A DNA stretch of 37,295 nucleotides from Chloroflexota bacterium (GTDB lineage Bacteria; Chloroflexota; Dehalococcoidia; JACPQD01). A program made the position numbers and the translations under genes. The notes beneath the pieces were generated by a model, which saw only the letters and a program-made list of their open reading frames with translations, had not been told where the DNA came from and did no database searches. The stretch spans positions 1 through 37,295 of the forward strand of contig JACPQD010000016.1 of the NCBI GenBank assembly GCA_016190665.1, given 5' to 3'. Each line of letters opens with the position of its first letter. Position 1 is the stretch's first letter. Positions 7,230 through 14,536 of the stretch are shown here, in pieces.

Positions 7230-8933
7230 TCAGCTCTTGGCCAGCCAGATATCCTGGTACTTCTGGAAGCTGAAGTCGCCGATGGCTTTCCCGCGGTTCT
7301 TGACCTCCGGCCACAGGCCAATGATGGAATTCCTCCAGTAAATTATCGGCCGGTACATCCCCTCGGTCATCCTCCGATCGAGCTCGTGAACGATCTTCGT
7401 TCGCTCTGATACGTCGAGGGCGCTCGCCTGCTTGTCGAAGAGCTCCCAGATCCTCTTGTCACCGCTCCGCTGCCAATTCTGACCCCAGTCCGCGTTCTCC
7501 GGCGGCGCCCAGTAACGGAAGATGTTTGCCGGGTCCGGATAGGCCATACAATTATACATGGGGCCCATGTTGAAATTACCTGACCACAGCAACTGCGCGC
7601 GCAGCGTCTGCTCCTTCACGTCCAGGTCGAGCTTGATGCCAAGCTTGGACAACTGATCAGCAACGAAGACCGCCACTTCCTCGTAAAGCTTCTCCGCCCT
7701 CACCAGGGCCTTCACAGTGAAGCCATCGGGGTAGCCAGCCTCAGCAAGGAGCCTCTTCGCTTCGCCGATGTCAGCGTCCTTGGGCTGGCGCCACCCGGGC
7801 ATCTTAAGGAGCTCTTCCCTGGGGAGGCTCCATTTCCCCGGGAAGCTGCTCCATAGCTCCCCGTAGCCTTGCGCCAGGACGTCGATGGCTTTTTGCCGGT
7901 CGATGGCCAGGCTGGCCGCCTGCCGCACCCGAATGTCGGTCCAGGGCTTCTGCTCGCTCTGGAACACCATCAGGGCGTAGCACAGTCCAGGATAGGGGGC
8001 CATCACTGCCTGGGGCATGGTGTTCTTGACGATCTCGGCATCGGTTGGACTGAGGCCTGAATCTCCAGGTCCGGTCAGCTTGACCCGCCCGGTGCGAAAG
8101 GCGGCTAGCCTTGTCGCCGAATCCTTAATGATGTAGAAGGTGATCCCATCCAGGTAAGGACGGCCCTTCACGAAGTAGTCGGGGTTCTTAGCATAGTCCA
8201 GAGAGGTGCCTGTTGTATAGCTCTTAAGCTTGTAGGGGCCCGTGCCCATTACCAGGTTCAGCATGTCGCCCCTTTTCTCGACGAACGGTTTGGAGTAAAC
8301 GACCATCCAGCCAGACGAAATCACATCGAGGAACGAAGCGGATGGGTATTTCAGAATGAACTTCACCGCGTTCTTATCCGGGGTCTCTATCCTGCCAATG
8401 GCAGCCAGGTCGGCGCGACGCGGGGCTCGAATCCCCCTGGGGGGAGCAACCATTCGTTCGAAGCTGAATCGAACGTCCTCGGAAGTGAAGGGTGTGCCGT
8501 CGTGGAACTTGGCGCTCTCATTGAGATTGAAAGTGTAGGTGAGTCCATCTTTGCTGATTTGCCAGTTCTTAGCCAGGTCTCCGATGACCTCTTGCGGGCT
8601 GTTGGCGTCAAACTGGGTGACCCCATTGTAGGCCAATTGCAGCACATTCGCCACTCTAAAGGACGCCTCCTGCTGCATATCCAGGCTTATGGGATCTCCC
8701 AAAGTGGAAATTGTAAGTACACCGCCGTACCGCGGCTGCTCGGCAGTCTTGCCGCTGGGCGTGGGCGCCGCTGTTCCGGGGGTTGGAGCGGCTGGTGCGG
8801 CTACAGGGGTAGCGGGCGGCCTAGCCGCTGGCTTCGGCGTCGCCGTTGGCGTGACTGCTGAGGCGCAGCTTGTAAGCAACAGCCCCAGAACGGTAAGGCA
8901 ACTCGCCATCGGGAGCAACTTCCTCTTCTCCAT
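7230..8933 (-). CDS. Family-5 ABC substrate-binding lipoprotein (paralogue B)
   Basis: A 567-aa lipoprotein of the SBP_bac_5 family. The lipobox LLTSC puts the acylated Cys at residue 23; an Ala/Pro/Thr linker runs to about residue 68. Family blocks include YGGVL, YNGVTQFD, KFHDGTPFTSEDV, MGTGPYKLKSY and WTDIRVRQAA; the C-terminus is DIWLAKS. It is a close tandem paralogue of A, 44 nt upstream of it. Its ATG lies one base after the stop codon of the enolase-superfamily gene, with GAGGTG about 8 nt upstream inside that gene's end, so translation is probably coupled. This ties the receptor to that enzyme: the SBP probably delivers the enzyme's substrate or a precursor. Confidence 0.92.
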   Translation of the reverse strand: MEKRKLLPMASCLTVLGLLLTSCASAVTPTATPKPAARPPATPVAAPAAPTPGTAAPTPSGKTAEQPRYGGVLTISTLGDPISLDMQQEASFRVANVLQLAYNGVTQFDANSPQEVIGDLAKNWQISKDGLTYTFNLNESAKFHDGTPFTSEDVRFSFERMVAPPRGIRAPRRADLAAIGRIETPDKNAVKFILKYPSASFLDVISSGWMVVYSKPFVEKRGDMLNLVMGTGPYKLKSYTTGTSLDYAKNPDYFVKGRPYLDGITFYIIKDSATRLAAFRTGRVKLTGPGDSGLSPTDAEIVKNTMPQAVMAPYPGLCYALMVFQSEQKPWTDIRVRQAASLAIDRQKAIDVLAQGYGELWSSFPGKWSLPREELLKMPGWRQPKDADIGEAKRLLAEAGYPDGFTVKALVRAEKLYEEVAVFVADQLSKLGIKLDLDVKEQTLRAQLLWSGNFNMGPMYNCMAYPDPANIFRYWAPPENADWGQNWQRSGDKRIWELFDKQASALDVSERTKIVHELDRRMTEGMYRPIIYWRNSIIGLWPEVKNRGKAIGDFSFQKYQDIWLAKS

Positions 8934-8934
8934 C

Positions 8935-10020
8935 TTACTTCACCTCGTATTTCTTGACGGCCTCTTCGTCTATCTCCAGTCCGAGGCCGGGACCTTTCGG
9001 GAGTTCAATGAAGCCGGCGTCGATCTTCGGTCCCTGCTTGAACAAAGCAGCCGACCGGGTCAAGTACTCGACGGTCAACCCTTTGGGGCTAGCGGCGATG
9101 AGCTGGCACTGGACCTCGGGAAGGGCGTGAGCGGTCAGGACACAGTTCCTCGCCTCAAGGAAGGAGGCGACGTCTAGCCAGCCGGTGATGCCGGCGACAC
9201 GCTGCAGGTCGACATTGAAGATATCGGCTGCCCGACGTACGACCAACTGGGCAAAGCCCGCTCTGTTAGGTACTTCTTCGCCTGAGGCGATAGGGATGTC
9301 CAGGCATTCGGCCACGCGGGCCCGCCCGTCCATGTCATCGTAGGGGACCGGGTCTTCCAGCCAGTAGATGTCATATTCCCTCAGCCTTTCGCCCATGCTG
9401 ATGGCAATGTCCGGGGTCCAGGCCTGGTTCGGGTCTACCATAAGGGCGATGTCCTCTCCCAGGCTACCTCTGACAACCCGCACCCTCTCGATTTCCTTGT
9501 CCAGATGGTCCTCGCCGCCGACCTTCATCTTGACGGCTTTGAATCCCTGGTCACGGTACAGCTCCGCCTCCTTGGCTAGTTCAGGAAGTGAAGTCGAGCG
9601 CCAGAAGCCCACGTGGTAGCAAGGGACCTTGTCTCGCGCGCTCCCCAACAGTACGGCGAGCGGCCTGTCAACAACCTTTCCGAGCAGATCCCAGAGGGCC
9701 ATATCGATGCCGCTAATCGCCGCGTGCATAAGGCCGGCTGGGCCAAACCACCCCGTATGGGCCATCATGGTGCGCCAGAGACTCTTAACCGCAAAGGGGT
9801 CTTTGCCAACGACGAGTTCCCTGACCTCCTCTATGGCTGACTTGAGGGCCTTGAGGTACCCGTACAGCGATACGACGTAGCCGTAGCCGGCATGACCTTC
9901 ATCGCTGCGCGCCTCAATCAGGATGTGCCCTGCCGATCTTATCAGCACGCCCAGCGAAGTCCGAAAAGGACTGTCTGCTGGCAAAGAGAGCACCCGAGTG
10001 GAGATACTCTTAATGCGCAC
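8935..10020 (-). CDS. Mandelate racemase/muconate-lactonizing-type enolase-superfamily enzyme
   Basis: A 361-aa cytosolic enzyme of the enolase superfamily, mandelate racemase subgroup. Such enzymes remove the alpha-proton of a carboxylate, stabilise the enolate on Mg2+, and then racemise, dehydrate or cycloisomerise. Visible residues are the K164-x-K166 acid/base motif in AVKMKVG, Mg ligands D196 (VDPNQAW), E222 (WLEDP) and E248 (SGEE), and a D271/H298 dyad (NVDLQRV, TAHALPE). The N-terminal capping domain covers about 1-125. Sugar-acid dehydratase or racemase activity is typical of this subgroup, but the exact substrate cannot be read. The start codon is GTG with AGGAG 5 nt upstream. It sits 15 nt after the selenoprotein gene and 1 nt before SBP paralogue B, clearly in one operon. 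Confidence 0.92.
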   Translation of the reverse strand: MRIKSISTRVLSLPADSPFRTSLGVLIRSAGHILIEARSDEGHAGYGYVVSLYGYLKALKSAIEEVRELVVGKDPFAVKSLWRTMMAHTGWFGPAGLMHAAISGIDMALWDLLGKVVDRPLAVLLGSARDKVPCYHVGFWRSTSLPELAKEAELYRDQGFKAVKMKVGGEDHLDKEIERVRVVRGSLGEDIALMVDPNQAWTPDIAISMGERLREYDIYWLEDPVPYDDMDGRARVAECLDIPIASGEEVPNRAGFAQLVVRRAADIFNVDLQRVAGITGWLDVASFLEARNCVLTAHALPEVQCQLIAASPKGLTVEYLTRSAALFKQGPKIDAGFIELPKGPGLGLEIDEEAVKKYEVK

Positions 10021-10035
10021 GCTTTCTCCTGTTCC

Positions 10036-11772
10036 TTACTTCCCCCCCTTAGCCTCTTTCAGCAGGGCTTCCCAGCGCGCTGGAAATCTTATTTGCCTAG
10101 TGGCTGGCCTGTTGTAAGTACACCAGAGGGTCATCATCTTGTTCCTGCTGGTGTCTCCACAGACCACAACGTCGATCAGGTCCTTGCTCAAAAGGATGGG
10201 AATGCTCTGGTCCGGGTCAACATCGAACCACCTGGGCAAATTGCCTTCCGAGACCCATAGGTGGGTGGTCATAGCATAGGAGGCCGATATAGCCTTTTCT
10301 TTCGGGACGTCGGTAAAATTCTTGAAGAACTGATCGGCTTGAAAGCCCGTGATCCTTGTATGTTGCCACAAATACTCAGCCACGTCACGTTTCGAGTAGC
10401 CCCCCTTCGCCAGGACCCTGGCTGTTGGTCTCGTTATAAGTAACGTGTCTGTATTGCGCGAACCAAACTTTAGAGACAGTTCAGGAGCGATTATCCGGCG
10501 CTGATGCTCGCTCGCGCAGCGAAGAATCGGCCCAGGATCGGTGCCCACCGGGCGCGCTGCCTGAAAGCCCCAATTGTAGGTGGCTCTAGCCGTAACGGTG
10601 CTTGCATCACGCGGAAAGCCATGCTCGACGTGATAAGGCTCCCAACCAATCTCGTCACACCCCTCCTCGTCCTCCCCAAGAACGAAGGGCTGGAAATAAC
10701 CCCAGGTGGCCATGGCGGTTTCTCCCGGTTTGAAGCCGGCTATGTTGCGGAGGATCAGGCGCAGGGCACGGCCGATGGCGGGGCTGGGCCCACGCGAGGC
10801 GAGGCCGATGCCGTGCTCGATGCCCACCTGCTTCATAATCGGTCCGTTTACCAGGAGATACGGATTGTCGCAGACGGTTGTGCCGATGTTCATCAACTGG
10901 AACTCCGGGTCGGCCACCGCCTCCACCGCGGCGATGAGCAATGGCATGTATTCCGGGCGGCACCCCGCCATCACCGCGTTCGCCGCAATATTCCGCGGCG
11001 TAGCCCGCAGGTTCTCCTGGGGCAGAATGGCTATGTCCTCGTCCGGGCCCTGGTCGGTGAACCTCAGGAACTGCTCAACCTTCTCCCGAGTAGGTGGCAT
11101 TATGCCCATGCCGTCGGTCCACCCTTTTTCGGAGAAGAACTGGTTCACTTCATCGAGCGTGCCTTTATACACGATCTCTTCCGAGCGGGCAGAGGTAACC
11201 GCCTTTGGCCGTACGCTTGGCTTGCTCAGCCCATCGATGATCCGGTCAAGGAGTAACTTCTCGATATTGTCTCTTACTTCAGCATCTGAGTGAACGTCGA
11301 TGGCCCCGGGATACTCGGCGATTCCGAGGTCTGGTATCCCAACCGCGGAAGCGACCAGGATCGCAGTCCGCACGAAACTGGGATTGGTTATCACGACGGC
11401 GGGGATGCCCCTCCTCACCGCTTCCAGCGCTACCCGCGTAGCCGCGGGCGTGCAAGTACCTCAGCCGCCAACGCCAGTTATGATGGCATCGCAGCCCTTT
11501 GCCACCGCCATGTCTACCGTAGTTCGGGTTCGATCGAGCAACTGCTGCGTCGGGCCAGTGACTCGTTGGAGCGGGAATTCGGTGTAGGGGATAACCTTTA
11601 TCCCGGGGTAGCGCTGATACAGTAGCTCCTGGATCATGGGAAACGCTACGTCCCCCTTGAAGACTCCATTCCACACCATGACCACGGTCTTGCCCTTCAG
11701 ATCAGAAATGAGTGGGACAGCGTGGGCTTTCGCAACGGTCGGCTCCCCAAGGGGACTTAACACTTCGTACAT
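10036..11772 (-). CDS. UGSC-type selenoprotein (U-G-T-C motif) fused to its partner domain; TGA at 11461-11463 read as selenocysteine
   Basis: A 578-aa protein when the in-frame TGA at 11461-11463 is read as selenocysteine (residue 104). Reading through gives II-TGVGG-U-GTC-TPAATRVALEAVRRGIPAVVI. The block before the Sec and the redox-like U-x-x-C after it match the UGSC selenoprotein family, with Thr in place of Ser. Conserved-looking coding continues in the same frame on both sides without any shift. A hairpin fitting a bacterial SECIS follows the TGA (separate entry). Residues 1-180 form the UGSC domain (alpha/beta, KTVVMVWNG near 28-36); residues 185-578 form a second domain homologous to the stand-alone protein at 4072. 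The ribosome binding site GGAGG is about 10 nt before the ATG. It is the first gene of a tight operon with the enolase-superfamily enzyme and two SBPs. Biochemical function is unknown; a redox or reductase step is inferred from the Sec-x-x-Cys motif. A routine gene caller would split it into a 103-aa ORF and a 460-aa ORF (GTG at 11418). Confidence 0.85.
11433..11463 (-). promoter_or_regulatory. Selenocysteine TGA with SECIS-like hairpin
   Basis: Directly downstream of the TGA (11463-11461) the coding strand contains a perfect 6-bp stem CCCGCG (11448-11443), loop GCTA (11442-11439) and CGCGGG (11438-11433). The apical loop begins 19 nt after the TGA (18 intervening bases) and its first base is G. 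Both fit the general bacterial SECIS rules as I know them (loop about 16-37 nt from UGA, G in the first two loop positions). Such an element lets SelB with Sec-tRNA read the UGA. No SelB, SelA or SelD gene is in the window. Confidence 0.7.
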
Positions 11773-11814
11773 CGTATCTCTACCTCCACAAATGTTTTCT
11801 CGGCTCCAACTGAA

Positions 11815-12300
11815 TTAGTAGAGAAGGCTCATTATCCGGGCCACGTCTGGCACTTCCTCCAACCGCAGCAAGAGGTCTCTTGCCAAGCTCGCTCGTTCCT
11901 CGGTCAAAGGATTTGGGGCATATTGCACACATTCCCAGTACCTCTCCACCATTTCATTAGTCGAGAGAGGATTGTCTGCGTGACCTCTCGGCCTTAATAC
12001 TGTTTGCGACCGCAAGACGCCTTGAGCTTGATCTTTACCCAAACTCCCTCCCGGTCATCATCTGGATCCACCTCCACCTTACCGGCAAGCTCCATATATC
12101 GCCCGTCCCGCAGCGCAGCCTCAGTAAAGTGCCGAAGGGACACTTTACGGTCCACTACGGCACAAGCTAAAACCCAACGGATACTAAACTGAGTATCTAC
12201 CGGATTCTTCGGGGTTCTGATGCACCTCTCGCGGCTCGACGACTCGCTTTATGCGCGATGGCGCATAGCGCGTATCGCTTCTATTGATTGGCTCTCGTCT
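11815..12300 (-). pseudogene. Truncated, frameshifted MmgE/PrpD family gene
   Basis: Only the C-terminal third of an MmgE/PrpD protein remains. Stitching frames gives, in order: DESQSIEAIRA; IKRVVEPRE-HQNPEES; VDTQFSIRWVLACAVVDRKV with LRHFTEAALRDGRYMELAG; then GVLRSQTVLRPRG, LSTNEMVERYWECVQYAPNP and the terminus VPDVARIMSLLY. These align with the end of the intact gene at 16324-17697 (DSIESVKV, IRRVVEPRE, VDSQFSIYWALACALADRRI, RYWDCLQFSPKP, VADVAEIVRLIS). At least two frameshifts are needed (near 12250 and near 12020) and an in-frame stop is present. The N-terminal two thirds are missing: homology ends 10 nt from the SBP stop at 12310. It lies just upstream of the selenoprotein gene, suggesting an ancestral prpD-selenoprotein operon later disrupted. 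Confidence 0.85.
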
Positions 12301-12309
12301 ACACGTACC

Positions 12310-13968
12310 TTACCGGGCCAGCCAAACGTCCTCCAGCAGGTGATTGTTCGCGCAACATGGCCCCGGCGAGAAGCCCTTGACCTCCCTCCAGTAGGCATAG
12401 AGATAACTCGGCCATGCCAAGATCACGCCTGGAACCAGTGACAAGACCCTATCAGCCATCTTGCGAACAATCTCGCGGCGCCTGTTATCATCCATCATCC
12501 CTTCCTGTTCAGCGAACCAGGTGTCAATCTGCTGGTCACTGAAGCCGTCCTTCTTCCTCGACTTATTGCTGAGATAGATACCCCGGTAGATCATGGATGG
12601 GTCATCCTCATTGTGGGTCCAGAGGTTGAGCATTAAGTCGAAGTTACCTCCGCTACCGCGGTCAACGACCTCCGGGGTCATTCTTTGCTGAATGGTTGCC
12701 TCGATGCCAATCTGCGCCAATTCCCGCTGCACTGCCTGGGCGTAGTCGGCATAGTTTATACCCTCTCTCGTCAACAGGGTAGTTTTGATGCCCCGGGAGT
12801 AGCCCGCCTCCGCCATTAGACGCTTAGCCTCGGCAATGTCCGGGTCCTTGGGCTCCCGCCAGCCCGGTTTTTGCAGCACTTCCTTGGCGGGTATACCCCA
12901 CAGGCCATCCGCATAGTGGACCAAACCAACATCTGCGTAGTCTTTCAATATCGCGCGCATATTCTTGCGGTCAATGGCCAGGTCCATTGCCCTCCGAACG
13001 CGGAGATCGCTCCAGGGTGCCTTGGCGTGGTTGATATCCAGGGTAATCTGGGTGGTAGATTTGTGAGTGCCAACTACAATCTTGTCGGCCATGTTCGCTT
13101 TGACCCAGTCTGCTTGTTCGGGAGCTATGGACCTGCTACCGAAGCTGGTCATGTGGACTCTACCCGTCCTCAGGGCTACGAAGGCCGTAGTAGCATCGGC
13201 GATTGGGTAAAGCTTGTACTCATCCAGGTAGGGCTGCCCTTTGACAAAGTAATCCGGATTCTTCACTAGATGAATTATTACGCCTCGGGCGAAGGTCTTG
13301 AGCTTGAAGGGCCCAGTCCCGTTAACCACTTGCTTCATGTTGCCTTGATTGGCTAGAATAGTGTGCTTCGGCATAATCTTTATCCAGTCAACCGCTGCAA
13401 ACCTAAGGAAGGACGCCTGGGGATCAGAGAGCTCTACCTGGACAGTCATATCGTCAACTGCTTGTGCCTTCTTAATGGCGCCCACCGTCGCCTCTCCCCT
13501 GGGTGACACAACCCCGAAGTCTTTAGGATGGGACATGCGCATGAGGCTGTAGGCGGCGTCCTCAGCGGTGAAAGGCTTGCCATCGTGCCATTTCACTCCC
13601 TTGCGAAGGTAGAAGGTATAGACGTCACCCTTCGTGTTAACCTCCCATCGCTCTGCTAAGTCGGCAACTATCTTATCATGCTCAGAGGGGTCGAACTTAA
13701 TCAGCTTGTTGTAGATAGGACTGAAGGGTATCAGTGCGGCAATTGAGATCTCCTGGTGCAGGTCCATAGAAGCCGGGTCTGCCCAACTAGATCTGGTGAG
13801 TATACCGCCTGGCCGGGCTTTCTCGGCCGCTGGCTTGGGGGTGGGTGCCGGTGCTGCTGCCGTCCCCTTAGGAGGCGTCGGCGCTGCTCCCGGTACGCAG
13901 CTCACTAGCATGCCCCCTACCACCAATAGACTCACAAGCAACACCAAGATCCCTTTCTTCGAGATCAT
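12310..13968 (-). CDS. Family-5 ABC substrate-binding lipoprotein (paralogue C)
   Basis: A 552-aa SBP_bac_5 lipoprotein. The lipobox MLVSC puts the acylated Cys at residue 24; a Pro/Ala/Thr linker follows. Blocks include PGGILTRSSWADPASMDLHQE, KWHDGKPFTAEDAAY, NGTGPFKLKTF and WSDLRVRRAMDLAIDR; the end is DVWLAR. It is the most divergent of the seven in sequence, with a Cys-Cys pair (PGPCCANN) near the C-terminus that the others lack. By eye its DNA is less GC-rich than its neighbours, as is the region upstream, which fits separate acquisition (not measured). GGGGAGG lies 7 nt before the ATG, and a promoter with an operator-like palindrome lies about 110 nt upstream. Its 3' end abuts the prpD remnant. 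Confidence 0.9.
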   Translation of the reverse strand: MISKKGILVLLVSLLVVGGMLVSCVPGAAPTPPKGTAAAPAPTPKPAAEKARPGGILTRSSWADPASMDLHQEISIAALIPFSPIYNKLIKFDPSEHDKIVADLAERWEVNTKGDVYTFYLRKGVKWHDGKPFTAEDAAYSLMRMSHPKDFGVVSPRGEATVGAIKKAQAVDDMTVQVELSDPQASFLRFAAVDWIKIMPKHTILANQGNMKQVVNGTGPFKLKTFARGVIIHLVKNPDYFVKGQPYLDEYKLYPIADATTAFVALRTGRVHMTSFGSRSIAPEQADWVKANMADKIVVGTHKSTTQITLDINHAKAPWSDLRVRRAMDLAIDRKNMRAILKDYADVGLVHYADGLWGIPAKEVLQKPGWREPKDPDIAEAKRLMAEAGYSRGIKTTLLTREGINYADYAQAVQRELAQIGIEATIQQRMTPEVVDRGSGGNFDLMLNLWTHNEDDPSMIYRGIYLSNKSRKKDGFSDQQIDTWFAEQEGMMDDNRRREIVRKMADRVLSLVPGVILAWPSYLYAYWREVKGFSPGPCCANNHLLEDVWLAR

Positions 13969-14075
13969 CTTTCTCTTCCTCCCCTGACTTTATGCAATCT
14001 CCCTTCCAAACTATTGACTCTTATATTGCTTCTACCGTGGTTCGTTACCTCCTTTCATCCTTACATTATTAGGAG

Positions 14076-14090
14076 GATTCGTATCGAATC
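14076..14090. promoter_or_regulatory. Operator-like palindrome GATTCG-TAT-CGAATC
   Basis: A perfect 15-bp interrupted palindrome (6-bp arms, 3-bp centre) directly downstream of the -10 hexamer of the promoter at 14091-14119, covering the predicted transcription start. This position and symmetry are typical of a repressor site. The regulator is unknown. Confidence 0.5.
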
Positions 14091-14119
14091 ACTATATCAT
14101 GTGGTGCAGGAGTTAGCAA
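14091..14119 (-). promoter_or_regulatory. Promoter of SBP paralogue C
   Basis: Minus-strand -35 TTGCTA (14119-14114), spacer of 17 nt, -10 TATAGT (14096-14091). The predicted start near 14084 gives a leader of about 115 nt before the ATG at 13968. Confidence 0.5.
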
Positions 14120-14330
14120 TAAAGGCGACAACCGGACATAGTCGCACCTCCTCATAATTTTCTGTTACAGGCTTACATTTGCAGCTCGCCAATAAGCCAC
14201 ACAGAATCTCCAATTTTGCCTGGCCCGCTCCAGGAGCGGGATATCTTCTCGTCCGCGTGTGAAGCTCCCTCCTTTCGAAGGCAAATGTACAGTTTCAGGC
14301 TAGTACAACGTAACATCGATTAATGCGTGC

Positions 14331-14417
14331 GGTGGGTGGAGCCGAGCGTGACCCATCAGAAAGGACGCGGCACGTGACGGTGGGTTGCCCGGCGATTTCG
14401 TCAGGGCTCCACCCACC
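14331..14417. repeat. GGTGGGTGGAGCC inverted-repeat element, copy 1
   Basis: Perfect 13-bp inverted repeats GGTGGGTGGAGCC (14331-14343) and GGCTCCACCCACC (14405-14417) enclose 61 nt that contain a further GGTGGGTT. The outer end continues as ...CCACCCTACGG. The same motifs (TAGGGTGGGTGAAGC, GGTGGGTTAC, AACCCACCCT) recur at 37030-37161, so this is a dispersed palindromic element. Confidence 0.7.
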
Positions 14418-14536
14418 CTACGGCTAAAATACCATTATCCGATATTATGAGTGTCAGGTGCCACTGGTGTCACGCTGTCGCCCAAAGAGTAGAGGCGCCA
14501 GGCCTTCATCCGGCCTCCTTTTGCGAGAGATTTGTC

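Larger units (their letters stand above)
13969..14536. other. 568-nt intergenic region between SBP paralogues C and D
   Basis: No protein gene is supported. It contains the leader, operator and promoter of paralogue C, a perfect palindrome CCCGCTCC-A-GGAGCGGG at 14224-14240 without a T-run, and the GGTGGGTGGAGCC inverted-repeat element at 14331-14417. By eye the stretch 13990-14220 is AT-richer than the rest of the window. Confidence 0.7.

Noticed and set aside
11461..11463. The TGA as a simple nonsense mutation or assembly error in a pseudogene
   Set aside because: No frameshift or other decay is seen in the gene. The residue falls exactly at the U of a U-x-x-C motif, and a SECIS-like hairpin follows. 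Read checking is still advised.
14113..14139. Eight-codon minus-strand mini-ORF MSGCRLYC with a strong GAGGAGG site, a possible leader peptide
   Set aside because: It overlaps the -35 box of the best promoter, so it would not be in that transcript. It would need a different upstream promoter, which I cannot see.
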